In this document: positions 7,391-14,676 of the stretch, in pieces
Position numbering within the stretch: the stretch's first letter is position 1
Layout of the letters: each line of letters begins with the position of its first letter
Source: CAWUIO01 sp963922455
Lineage (GTDB): Bacteria; Bacteroidota; Bacteroidia; Cytophagales; Microscillaceae
Direction: 5' to 3'
Length of the DNA: 20,457 nt
NCBI GenBank assembly: GCA_963922455.1
Contig: CAWUIO010000113.1
Location: forward strand, 1-20,457
Notes under the pieces: model-generated
The model's database searches: none
Seen by the model: the letters and a program-made list of their open reading frames with translations, nothing else
Told to the model about the DNA's origin: nothing
Made by a program: the position numbers and the translations under genes

Positions 7391-7424
7391 AAAAAAAATA
7401 AGCACCCTCCTAAGAAGGTGCTTT
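7391..7424 (-). terminator. Intrinsic terminator of the glycosyltransferase operon
   Basis: On the minus strand, about 20 bases after the stop of the last glycosyltransferase, the arms AAGCACC and GGTGCTT (7 bp, about 10-base loop) are followed by ATTTTTTTT. This is a classic Rho-independent terminator facing the operon. Its T run abuts repeat copy 2. Confidence 0.85.
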
Positions 7425-7445
7425 CGCTGATCTAGTGGACAGGAC

Positions 7446-8429
7446 TTAGCAAACTTCAGCGGAGAGACGGTTAATAAAAGGATAATCAGGCGCATTTTGG
7501 CCTTGCTCATCCTGGGCATAGGACGGGTTGGGCATAATATCGCCGTGATTTTGAAAGTGCCACGTGAGGCCTTTGAGTATACTTTGTGCGTGATCTAATT
7601 CTTTTTTGAAGGTATGCTGCATCAAGTTTTTGGGGATAGCTAGCAAGTAATAATATAACTTAAAGGGAATCAACGTAGGGCCGTTTTTCACCCGGCGCAT
7701 AAACAATAATCGGTTACGGTACATATAATAGGTCTTGAGCGGATTGTATTTGCCCATACTTAAGGAGACTTTGTGGTGGATAAAAGAATTGGCCGTGTAG
7801 TAGCACATCCACCCCGCTTTTTGGGCTCTTTCGGTAAAATCGTGCTCTTCATAATACATAAAATAGCGCTCAGAGAGCAGTCCGATCTCTTCAAAAACTT
7901 CTCGGCGCACCATCATACAAGCCCCACTACATAGGTAGGTTTGTTTTATATGGTCGTATTGCCCTTCATCCATTTCTTTATAGCCTATAAAAAAGCCCCG
8001 GCCCGTAAGGGGGTTAATACCAGTACCCCCCGCATATTGAAAGCGCATAGGGTCATCGTAGAAATAAATTTTAGGACTTACTACCCCAGCTTTGGGATTG
8101 TCTTCTAAGACTTGTACCATACTATCCAAGAAATTTGGATTGACTACGGTATCATTATTTAATAGTAGGATGTATTCCCCTTCGGAGGCCCGGATACCTA
8201 CATTGGTGCCCCCAGCAAAACCCAGGTTTTTTCCGGTTTTGATGAGTTTTACCTGGGGGTAATCTAGTACTTTCTCAATATCTCCCCCGCGGGTGGAGCC
8301 ATTGTCTACAATAATCAGCTCATAATGGGTGTAGCGAAGCCCCTCGAAGGAGCGTACCATGTCCAGGGTAATTTCTGCATTGTTCCAGTTGACGGATACG
8401 ATAGAAACTAAGGGTTTTTGCGATTTCAT
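7446..8429 (-). CDS. Family 2 glycosyltransferase, rhamnosyltransferase-like, soluble
   Basis: The 327-residue GT-A enzyme has VSIVSVNWNN at the N-terminus, VDNGSTRGG (41-49), the NLGFAGGTNVGI block (68-79), a metal/nucleotide-binding LLLNNDT (88-94, NxD in place of DxD), YAGGTG, and the acceptor-side YYEEHDFTERA (192-201). This pattern is that of dTDP-rhamnose and related sugar transferases used in O-antigen and exopolysaccharide synthesis. No membrane helices are visible, so it probably acts at the inner face of the inner membrane. It is the last of four glycosyltransferases on the minus strand, 39 bases after the previous gene, and is followed by the operon terminator. The donor sugar cannot be told from the sequence. 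Confidence 0.9.
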   Translation of the reverse strand: MKSQKPLVSIVSVNWNNAEITLDMVRSFEGLRYTHYELIIVDNGSTRGGDIEKVLDYPQVKLIKTGKNLGFAGGTNVGIRASEGEYILLLNNDTVVNPNFLDSMVQVLEDNPKAGVVSPKIYFYDDPMRFQYAGGTGINPLTGRGFFIGYKEMDEGQYDHIKQTYLCSGACMMVRREVFEEIGLLSERYFMYYEEHDFTERAQKAGWMCYYTANSFIHHKVSLSMGKYNPLKTYYMYRNRLLFMRRVKNGPTLIPFKLYYYLLAIPKNLMQHTFKKELDHAQSILKGLTWHFQNHGDIMPNPSYAQDEQGQNAPDYPFINRLSAEVC

Positions 8430-8468
8430 GAGATTGGTTAATTTATGAAAAGCAAGAGCTTATTTAAT

Positions 8469-9683
8469 TTATTTTTGAGCTACCGAATAGGCCATAGCAT
8501 TGCTTCTTTGAGCTTTTTCCCATAAGACTGTTTGGTTCCCTTTGAGGTAACGGAAAAAACCCCGGTATACCGAAACGTTCATCATGAGGAAATAGAAGGG
8601 TATGAAAAAGGCCTTTATTTTGACTTGACGGTTTTCTAAAACCCATCCTAAGCCACCGGCCGTGTAAAAAGCCAATTGCAAGAATAGGAGGGCAGCATAG
8701 AAAGGCTCAGCACTTAAAGCTAAAAGGACATTGCAAAGTAAGATCAAAGGCAAGACCAAGGGGGCCAGCGTCCAGCGAAGTACCCGATGCGAAATGTATT
8801 GGAAACTTAGCCAACCATAGGTGAAGGGATTTAAGAGCGAGGCAAAGTGTACTATGGCTTGCATCCCCCCCGCACAAATGCGTACTTTTCGTTTCATTTC
8901 CTCCTTTACGGAGGCCGATGAAGTCTCCTGGGCATAGGCTTGGGGTTCGTAACGGACTACATATCCTTTCTGGGCGGTTTTTAGGGTGATGTAAAAATCG
9001 TCTAGGAGTACATCACTGGATACCGGCTCGTAAAGTTCGGCCCGTATAGAGAAAAGCTCTCCGGCCGCACCTACAACGGTGTTGAATTCTGAGTCCATTC
9101 GTTTTAAAAAGGATTCATACTTCCAGTATAAGCCCTCACCGGCGCCACTGGCATTTTCGCTAGATTTTTGAAGTATTTTCTTCTCCCCGGCAACGGCACC
9201 TACTTTTTCATATTCATAGTGTTTTACTATTTCCCGGATAGCCCTGGGGTTGAGTATGGTATTCGCATCGGAGAAAATAAGAATGGGGTTTTCGGCGGCT
9301 AAGGCAGCCCGGTTCATGGCCGCTACTTTACCCTTTCGGGCTGCTTTATGCAACACTTTTACCCCTTGGTATTCGCAGATGATCTGAGGTGTTTCGTCAC
9401 TCGATCCATCGGTTACGAATAATATCTCCAGTTTATCTGCGGGGTAGTCTAAGGATAGGGTGTTTTCTATTTTTTCCCGGATAAATTCTTCTTCATTATA
9501 CGCGGCTACGATCAAGCTTACATAAGGCAGCTTACTATCTGGTTGCTTACGCCGGCTTCCCAGGGGGCGGGGCCTGAATACTTCTTTTATCTGGTTTAAA
9601 ATAAAAATTAATATGCCATATCCTACGTACGTGTATACCAAGATAAGGAGGCTGGTCCAAAATAGTATTTCAAGGAAGTTCAT
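8469..9683 (-). CDS. Membrane family 2 glycosyltransferase, IcaA/PgaC-like
   Basis: The 404-residue protein has an N-terminal membrane helix (about 4-30), a GT2 domain with VSLIVAAYNEE (55-65), TDGSSDET (91-98), FSDANT (137-142, DxN metal site), VVGAAGELFSIR, LLDDFYI (226-232, catalytic Asp pair) and RKVRICAGGMQ (265-275) in place of the QxxRW motif, then about three membrane helices (roughly 290-390). This is the arrangement of processive or single-addition enzymes of the N-acetylglucosaminyl/hyaluronan synthase-like group. It probably adds sugars to a lipid-linked or nascent polysaccharide at the membrane. It is third in the operon; 35 bases separate it from the GT4 gene upstream. Whether it is processive is uncertain, because the last motif is divergent. 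Confidence 0.85.
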   Translation of the reverse strand: MNFLEILFWTSLLILVYTYVGYGILIFILNQIKEVFRPRPLGSRRKQPDSKLPYVSLIVAAYNEEEFIREKIENTLSLDYPADKLEILFVTDGSSDETPQIICEYQGVKVLHKAARKGKVAAMNRAALAAENPILIFSDANTILNPRAIREIVKHYEYEKVGAVAGEKKILQKSSENASGAGEGLYWKYESFLKRMDSEFNTVVGAAGELFSIRAELYEPVSSDVLLDDFYITLKTAQKGYVVRYEPQAYAQETSSASVKEEMKRKVRICAGGMQAIVHFASLLNPFTYGWLSFQYISHRVLRWTLAPLVLPLILLCNVLLALSAEPFYAALLFLQLAFYTAGGLGWVLENRQVKIKAFFIPFYFLMMNVSVYRGFFRYLKGNQTVLWEKAQRSNAMAYSVAQK

Positions 9684-9718
9684 GTGGCGAAATTGGTTTA
9701 AGTGTTCTTTATGCTTGT

Positions 9719-10870
9719 TTAAATTTGAGCAAGGGCTGGGCTAAATAGTTTTTGGTAAAGGTTCTGGGTCTTTTGGGCTGTATTTTTCCATTGGAATTGC
9801 TTAACCCTTTCTAAACCAGCCTTTTGTAATTTTACAGACAATTTCTTGTTGTGTTGAATATCCAGGATAGCCTGGCTTATGGATTCGGGGTCTTCCGGAT
9901 TGATCAAATAGGCGGCATCTCCGGCTACCTCCGGCATAGATGAAGTATTGGAGGTGATAACTGGGGTAGCACAAGCCATACCCTCGATGATGGGAATCCC
10001 AAAGCTTTCTCGCAAAGAGGGATAGAGAAATATCTTACTCATATGATAGATGGGGGCCAGGTATTTGTGCTCCACATAGCCGGTAAGGTGGATATATTGA
10101 TCTATCTCCGGGCAGCCTGCTTTGCTCAGCATGTGTTTGAGTTGGGGGGGGCTCGTTTCGGCTATTACCAATTTTAAAGGATTACTAGGCCCTGAATGGA
10201 TATATTGGGCATAGGCCCTTAGCACATTGGGCATATTTTTCTTGGGTGCTTGATTGCCCAAGAAAAAAATAAAAGAGCCGGGCAGTCGGTATTTAAACCG
10301 TACATCATCCAAGAAAGCTTCCTCAAATTCGGCTTGAAAGGTTGGGCCGATTCCATTATAAATGACTTCTACAAATTCTTCGGGAAGGCCAAAGTGCCTC
10401 AGGATTCTTTCCTTTTCAAATTCGGAAACAGTAATCAGCTTTTTGCTTTCTTTAACCGCCTGGGGGACATTCCATTTACGATATAAATTTCCAAGGTTTT
10501 GATACCAGGTACCCTTAAAAGAGACCCTCTCTAAATAAATAATATCGTGCAGGGTGATAAGATAAGGGATATCGATCTTAGGTGGAGCGGTGTTGCTTGT
10601 AAAATGCATGAAGTCTAGGGAATACGACTGTATTGCTTTGGGTAGTTTACGCAGCTCCCAATCGACATAGTTCATCCCCGCTAATTCAATGATCTTGAAA
10701 TTATCACTAGGCTTCAAGCAATATCGATCTTCATCGGGTTTTACAAATATGTAGTATTGATTTTCCTGATCAATTTCTTGCAGGGCCTTGATTACTTCCA
10801 AGGCCACTATGTCCATTCCGTGTTTCTTGGGCCTAAAAATACGTTGGGCCTCAATACCAATGTGTAACAT
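9719..10870 (-). CDS. Family 4 glycosyltransferase (GT-B fold)
   Basis: The 383-residue enzyme has a two-Rossmann GT-B fold. The N-terminal half contains HFTSNTAPP (89-97) and LHDIIYLE (107-114), the C-terminal half LGNQAPKKN (204-212) for the donor phosphates and the EX7E signature with Glu288 and Glu296 in RESFGIPIIEGMACATPVI. This is typical of mannosyl-, glucosyl- or N-acetylhexosaminyl-transferases of the GT4 family acting on lipid-linked glycans in the cytosol. It lies 11 bases after the upstream membrane GT2 gene, so the two are cotranscribed. Donor and acceptor are not readable. Confidence 0.9.
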   Translation of the reverse strand: MLHIGIEAQRIFRPKKHGMDIVALEVIKALQEIDQENQYYIFVKPDEDRYCLKPSDNFKIIELAGMNYVDWELRKLPKAIQSYSLDFMHFTSNTAPPKIDIPYLITLHDIIYLERVSFKGTWYQNLGNLYRKWNVPQAVKESKKLITVSEFEKERILRHFGLPEEFVEVIYNGIGPTFQAEFEEAFLDDVRFKYRLPGSFIFFLGNQAPKKNMPNVLRAYAQYIHSGPSNPLKLVIAETSPPQLKHMLSKAGCPEIDQYIHLTGYVEHKYLAPIYHMSKIFLYPSLRESFGIPIIEGMACATPVITSNTSSMPEVAGDAAYLINPEDPESISQAILDIQHNKKLSVKLQKAGLERVKQFQWKNTAQKTQNLYQKLFSPALAQI

Positions 10871-10881
10871 AGGAGCGCTAA

Positions 10882-12057
10882 TTAATGGGTAGAATGTGGC
10901 GTATGAATAAAACTTTTGCTAGCCCTTCTCAATTTGAATAGCGAGGATATCATTCCGTAGAATGCCCTGGGTAATTGAATAAGCGCCCAAAAGATATCTT
11001 TTCTCAGCAAGTGATGCGGAATGGCCATAAATAAGGTGATAGCATTGAGCAATGTCAAAGCCAACCATACAGGCCATTGATCTATTTGCAGCATAAAACT
11101 TAAGGCCGTCAGTAAAGGCAGCATGCCCACCATGATGAGGCGTGGAGGTAGAAAATACTGGATGGCTTTTTGAAAGTAGTCAAGGTTTCCTTTCAAGAAT
11201 AAATCTCTCAGTGAAGGAAATACCAAGCGTTTTGCATAAGTGATTTGAGCGGCCACCCAGCGGGTCCTTTGCCGATCAAACACTTGAGAGGAGGATACTT
11301 TTTCATCGTAAACATACGCATCTTCCAAATACGCTATGCGAATCCCATCTTCAATTAGGTTGATTTCTAACTCTTTGTCAAAACCACCTAAGGCCTTACT
11401 GCAGTTGATATATTTTTTGTATAGGCTATACTCCATAGTGATTCCTGAACCAATCAAGGCCGAGGAAAAACCCAAGGCATACGCACCCTTACGATAGATA
11501 GTATTATTAATTTCTTCGCTCAATGCGTCTAATCGAGCAAATTGGGTATCCAAATTTTTTGCGGTCCGGTGAGCCTGTATGACCAAATTACCCTGATTGA
11601 AGGCATCATTTGATTTATGAAGGAAATCAAACTCCAAATGATTATCTGCATCTAGCATCACCGTGGCATCATATTCTTCCGGGTAGGTATTTTCCACAAC
11701 TGCTAGCGCCTTACGTAGGGCTTTTCCTTTACTACTTTGTTCAAAGGATACCTCAATGACCCGAATCGGAAAAGTACGGAGCACCTCCAAAGTATGCCTT
11801 TGTAAGGAATCGGCTACTACGTAAATGTCATACAGGGCTTCTGGATAGCGTTGATTTAAGACGTTCTGTACCGTGCTAATAATAACCTGATCTTCTTTGT
11901 AAGCCGGTATGAAGATGGCGAAGCGATTGGCGTGTGAAATAATCTTTCGTTTGGCTGGACGGGAGCCACTGGTAAATAGGGCGGCCAAGGCAAAAATCAA
12001 ATTATATAAAACGGCCTGGCCAAAAAACAGGAGCAGAATAATTAAAATCCAATACAT
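10882..12057 (-). CDS. Membrane family 2 glycosyltransferase with DxD and QxxRW
   Basis: The 391-residue protein has an N-terminal membrane helix (2-30), a GT2 catalytic domain with FIPAYKED (49-56), LDADNH (135-140, DxD), EDGIR (236-240, catalytic Asp) and QRTRW (263-267), then two or three C-terminal membrane helices (about 303-350). The full DxD/ED/QxxRW set is that of processive synthases of the cellulose, hyaluronan and poly-GlcNAc type. It may be the polymerising enzyme of the cluster, which would explain the absence of a Wzy polymerase. It is the first gene of the four-gene operon; a candidate promoter lies in the 150 bases upstream, and the protein kinase gene lies beyond it on the same strand. 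The product polysaccharide is unknown. Confidence 0.88.
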   Translation of the reverse strand: MYWILIILLLFFGQAVLYNLIFALAALFTSGSRPAKRKIISHANRFAIFIPAYKEDQVIISTVQNVLNQRYPEALYDIYVVADSLQRHTLEVLRTFPIRVIEVSFEQSSKGKALRKALAVVENTYPEEYDATVMLDADNHLEFDFLHKSNDAFNQGNLVIQAHRTAKNLDTQFARLDALSEEINNTIYRKGAYALGFSSALIGSGITMEYSLYKKYINCSKALGGFDKELEINLIEDGIRIAYLEDAYVYDEKVSSSQVFDRQRTRWVAAQITYAKRLVFPSLRDLFLKGNLDYFQKAIQYFLPPRLIMVGMLPLLTALSFMLQIDQWPVWLALTLLNAITLFMAIPHHLLRKDIFWALIQLPRAFYGMISSLFKLRRASKSFIHTPHSTH

Positions 12058-12142
12058 ATAGGCTAGTTTGAATGTACAATGTTCACTAGCAAATACGTTA
12101 TTTCAAGGCAAGAAGTAAGCGAGAATAAGCTCCGATTGAGGG

Positions 12143-12176
12143 GAAATATTACGCAGACATGTTCTACAAAACAAAA
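12143..12176 (-). promoter_or_regulatory. Candidate promoter for the glycosyltransferase operon
   Basis: On the minus strand a TTTTG element is followed about 20 bases later by TAATATTTC, one base off the Bacteroidota -7 consensus TAnnTTTG. It lies about 85 bases upstream of the first glycosyltransferase start, in the gap after the kinase gene. The region has no other candidate. Read-through from the kinase gene remains possible since I see no terminator between them. Confidence 0.25.
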
Positions 12177-12207
12177 TCAGAAAATTCTGGAAGCCCTTCT
12201 CGAAAGT

Positions 12208-13542
12208 TTAAGACACGGAAAGCTGCTCGTGAAGCGAGTCAACAAATTGGGACGCCTTGCGGAGCTGCCAGGGCCAGCCTTTCATTTTTACCTTTTTGAG
12301 ATCATGGCGGATGAGGGTGATGGTAGGAAACAAGGTAAAACTCAACAAACTAAACCCTAAAAAGAATATAGCGAGTATCCCTGTTGTCCAGTGCGTATAC
12401 AGCCAAAGCGGTAAAATAGCTAGGGCTAAGAAAAAAATGCCGGTAAAAATTTCTCGGTGTGTGTTTAATTCCACCCGCTTGACTTGCTTCAACCATAGTT
12501 CGTCTAAGGTACCTGGCTCAAAGAGATCTTTTCCTTTGGGGTATAGAATTTTATGGCTCGTGATACTGCCAAACATATTTTCAAAAACAAAATACTCGGG
12601 GAGGCTCTCATCAGTCCCTTGCTCTTGGGCTGAGTTAAACGGGGACACCTTATCGGTAACACTCGCTTCCTCTTGGATTACCCATTCAATGGTGGGGGAG
12701 CTTTGTTTAAGCGGAGTGGAAGGCGGGTGTAGTAAGGCCTCTTTCAAATCAGAAACCTGGGCAAACCGCTCTTGAGGTACTTTGGCCGTGGCTCTATCCA
12801 AGACCGTTTGTGTATATTCGCTTATATTCGGGTAGAAATCTCTTAAGCGGGGTAGGGGTTCGTGCACAATTTTATTGCTGATGTCGTACTCCGACAAATC
12901 GGCCGGATAAGGGTTTCTTCCCGTCAACATTTCAAATAAAGTGATGCCCAGACTGTATTGATCACTTCGGGCATCCAAGTCTTGAGCCCGAATTTGCTCT
13001 GGACTCATATAATAGATGGTACCCAAACGTATCCCCGTGCGGGTCATTTCCAACGAGCCACCGTGAATATTTTTGGCAATACCAAAATCCAAAATTTTCA
13101 CCTTTCCTTCCCGAGTGATCATCACATTGGAGGGTTTGATATCTCGATGGATAATATTTCTTTGGTGGGCATAATGTACCGCATCCAACATTTGGTAAAA
13201 CATCTCCAAAGCCTGCAATTCGGGAATAGGCCCGCTTATATGGTGGATGTAACGGTCTAAGGGAGTCCCTTCCACAAATTCCATAATTAAGTACACCCCT
13301 TGGCTTAGCTCCACATAATCGAGTAAAGACACAATATTAGGGTGGCTAAGATTAGCCATAAGCGCCGCTTCATTTTTAAAGCGATGTCGGATGGAAGGGT
13401 TACGGGCTAGCTCAGGCTTGAGTTCTTTTATAGCCACCAAACGGTTTATCTGTACATGCCTGCCCAAATACACCGTACCCATACCTCCTTTACCTAGTAT
13501 TTTCTCAATTCGATAACTTAGTATGGTGTTCTGTGTCATCAT
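12208..13542 (-). CDS. Membrane-bound eukaryote-like Ser/Thr protein kinase
   Basis: I chose the ATG at 13542 (444 residues), which has GGTAAAAGG upstream and begins close to the kinase domain; an ATG at 13602 would extend over a candidate promoter box. The kinase domain (about 7-270) is complete: glycine loop GKGGMG (17-22), Lys39 in VAIKEL, HRDIKPSN (132-139), DFG (152-154) and SPEQ (180-183), a PknB/Pkn2-type Hanks kinase. A Ser/Thr-rich linker follows, then a domain of about 50 residues, two membrane helices (about 365-383 and 387-411) and a short basic cytosolic tail. The C-terminal module resembles DUF6232-type membrane proteins. No extracytoplasmic sensor domain such as PASTA is present. 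The gene lies 150 bases upstream of the glycosyltransferase operon on the same strand, so it may control polysaccharide production; that is inference from position. Confidence 0.9.
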   Translation of the reverse strand: MMTQNTILSYRIEKILGKGGMGTVYLGRHVQINRLVAIKELKPELARNPSIRHRFKNEAALMANLSHPNIVSLLDYVELSQGVYLIMEFVEGTPLDRYIHHISGPIPELQALEMFYQMLDAVHYAHQRNIIHRDIKPSNVMITREGKVKILDFGIAKNIHGGSLEMTRTGIRLGTIYYMSPEQIRAQDLDARSDQYSLGITLFEMLTGRNPYPADLSEYDISNKIVHEPLPRLRDFYPNISEYTQTVLDRATAKVPQERFAQVSDLKEALLHPPSTPLKQSSPTIEWVIQEEASVTDKVSPFNSAQEQGTDESLPEYFVFENMFGSITSHKILYPKGKDLFEPGTLDELWLKQVKRVELNTHREIFTGIFFLALAILPLWLYTHWTTGILAIFFLGFSLLSFTLFPTITLIRHDLKKVKMKGWPWQLRKASQFVDSLHEQLSVS

Positions 13543-13591
13543 GAATAAGCCTTTTACCTGGCATGAGCCAACCCAATTAGGAAGTGAATCC

Positions 13592-13599
13592 CAAAAATA
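13592..13599 (-). promoter_or_regulatory. Candidate -7 box for the Ser/Thr kinase gene
   Basis: TATTTTTG on the minus strand fits the Bacteroidota -7 consensus TAnnTTTG, 50 bases upstream of the chosen ATG at 13542. No good -33 TTG is present at the usual distance. If real, it excludes the longer start at 13602. Confidence 0.3.
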
Positions 13600-13688
13600 C
13601 AAGAATGCTTGCTTATTGTAAAGGCCATTGCTTTAATTTTTAGCAAGCCCCCTATTTTTATCTAGAAATTTATTGTAAAAAAAATACA

Positions 13689-13821
13689 GGGGCTTCCCCG
13701 CGCCAAGACCATGTAAATCATAATGTCCCTCTCTACCGGCGCGGGTCGGGCTTTCGCTACTCGCTGCCTTTCCCCGCCAGGCCCCCACGAGCTCAAACAG
13801 GCCGCTCTATCCCTAAGCCAA
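13689..13821 (+). repeat. Dispersed three-way-junction repeat, copy 3
   Basis: Parts: GGGGCTT (13689-13695); first hairpin CCCGCGCC (13697-13704) with GGCGCGGG (13738-13745) and a 33-base loop; conserved TCGGGCTTTCGCTACTC; second hairpin GCTGCCT (13763-13769) with AGGCCGC (13799-13805); ATCCCT; closing arm AAGCC (13815-13819) pairing with GGCTT (13691-13695). The core is identical to copy 1 apart from a few bases in the second loop. It lies in the divergent gap between the kinase and the DUF2267 gene, upstream of the candidate promoter of the latter. Confidence 0.8.
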
Positions 13822-13899
13822 ACCATATACCTCAATCTGAGTACACTAAATTTAATAAATTCTTAATTCACTCAACATAAAGAAGGCGCTTTATAAATT

Positions 13900-13907
13900 T
13901 AAGTTTG
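13900..13907 (+). promoter_or_regulatory. Candidate -7 box for the DUF2267 gene
   Basis: TAAGTTTG matches TAnnTTTG exactly and lies 32 bases upstream of the ATG at 13940. A convincing -33 element is not visible. The remaining DNA between repeat copy 3 and this box is AT-rich and shows no other feature. Confidence 0.35.
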
Positions 13908-13939
13908 CTAGTTTATTAACTTGACCAAACTCTTGACTT

Positions 13940-14374
13940 ATGGCTTTCAATTTTAACAAGTACCAACAAGATTTCAATGCTATCATCAATCACATCTCTG
14001 AAAAGCTAAAGACTCACGACGAGCAATCCGAACGTATGCTAAGAGGCGCTTTGCATACCTTGCGTGACATTATTTCTTTGGAAGAGTCCATTGATTTTAT
14101 GGCACAATTTCCTATGTTCATCAAAGCAGTATATGTAGATGGATGGAGTGGAAAAGTACATAGTGATATTGACACCAGGGCCCAATTTGTGGCCCGCTTA
14201 AAAGAAAACGAAGCAAGCGCCCACCGGGATTTTGCCGATGACGAAACTGCCATTATTCAACAATGTAAAGTAATTTATGATGCCTTGGATAAATATATTT
14301 CAGCGGGTGCGGCCAAAGATGTAGTAGCCAATCTACCCAAGGAATTGAAAGATTTATTTGAATTTATCGACTAA
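13940..14374 (+). CDS. DUF2267 family protein
   Basis: The 144-residue, all-helical, soluble protein matches DUF2267: a repeat of two similar halves with RMLRGALHTLRDIIS (31-45), MAQFPMFIKAVYVDGW (54-69) and a second-half counterpart ending VVANLPKELKDLFEF (128-142). The 'LHxLRD ... AQxPxxxKxxYxDGW ... LPxELKxLF' pattern is characteristic. Members are common in environmental bacteria; I know of no established biochemical function. It stands alone, with its own candidate promoter and a terminator 30 bases after its stop. Confidence 0.8.
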   Translation: MAFNFNKYQQDFNAIINHISEKLKTHDEQSERMLRGALHTLRDIISLEESIDFMAQFPMFIKAVYVDGWSGKVHSDIDTRAQFVARLKENEASAHRDFADDETAIIQQCKVIYDALDKYISAGAAKDVVANLPKELKDLFEFID

Positions 14375-14404
14375 GGCTACACCTCAACCCAAAATATTTT
14401 ATTC

Positions 14405-14440
14405 GCAAAAAAGGGGAGTGTGCGTATTCTCCTTTTTTGC
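14405..14440 (+). terminator. Intrinsic terminator after the DUF2267 gene
   Basis: GCAAAAAAGG with a following GGAG pairs with CTCCTTTTTTGC around a loop of about ten bases. The A and T runs in the stem give a bidirectional terminator shape. A second GCAAAAAAGGG partly repeats the left arm directly after it. Confidence 0.65.
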
Positions 14441-14676
14441 AAAAAAGGGAAGCTCCTGCTTAGTAAACTTAGCAAAACGGAGATGTCTACATTTACTGTG
14501 GTTTCATAAAAACTACCGGAGAATATTCTATATAAGCATGATCTTGAAGAGTAAAACTACGTAAGCACTATTTATTTAGATATAACTTTGTTTATTCTCA
14601 ATTAATTTTTCATATTTTACGATAACATGTTAAGACAGCATGATACTCAATTGATACACTCCTAGCCCGGTAATCA
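14441..14676. promoter_or_regulatory. Upstream region of the hybrid histidine kinase with candidate -7 box
   Basis: This 236-base AT-rich gap holds no gene. TAACTTTG at 14583-14590 matches the Bacteroidota -7 consensus and would give a leader of about 85 bases before the ATG at 14677. No TTG lies at the expected -33 distance. I see no riboswitch or clear operator in the leader. Confidence 0.3.

Noticed and set aside
7187..7519. A 110-codon minus-strand open frame
   Set aside because: It overlaps the end of the rhamnosyltransferase-like gene in another frame, the terminator and repeat copy 2, and has no recognisable domain.
12079..12775. Plus-strand open frames opposite the kinase gene
   Set aside because: They are antisense to the well-supported Ser/Thr kinase and lack any family motif.
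2195..13821. CRISPR array or tandem repeat interpretation of the recurring GC-rich sequence
   Set aside because: The copies are several kilobases apart, occur in both orientations and have no spacers or regular period; no cas genes are present.
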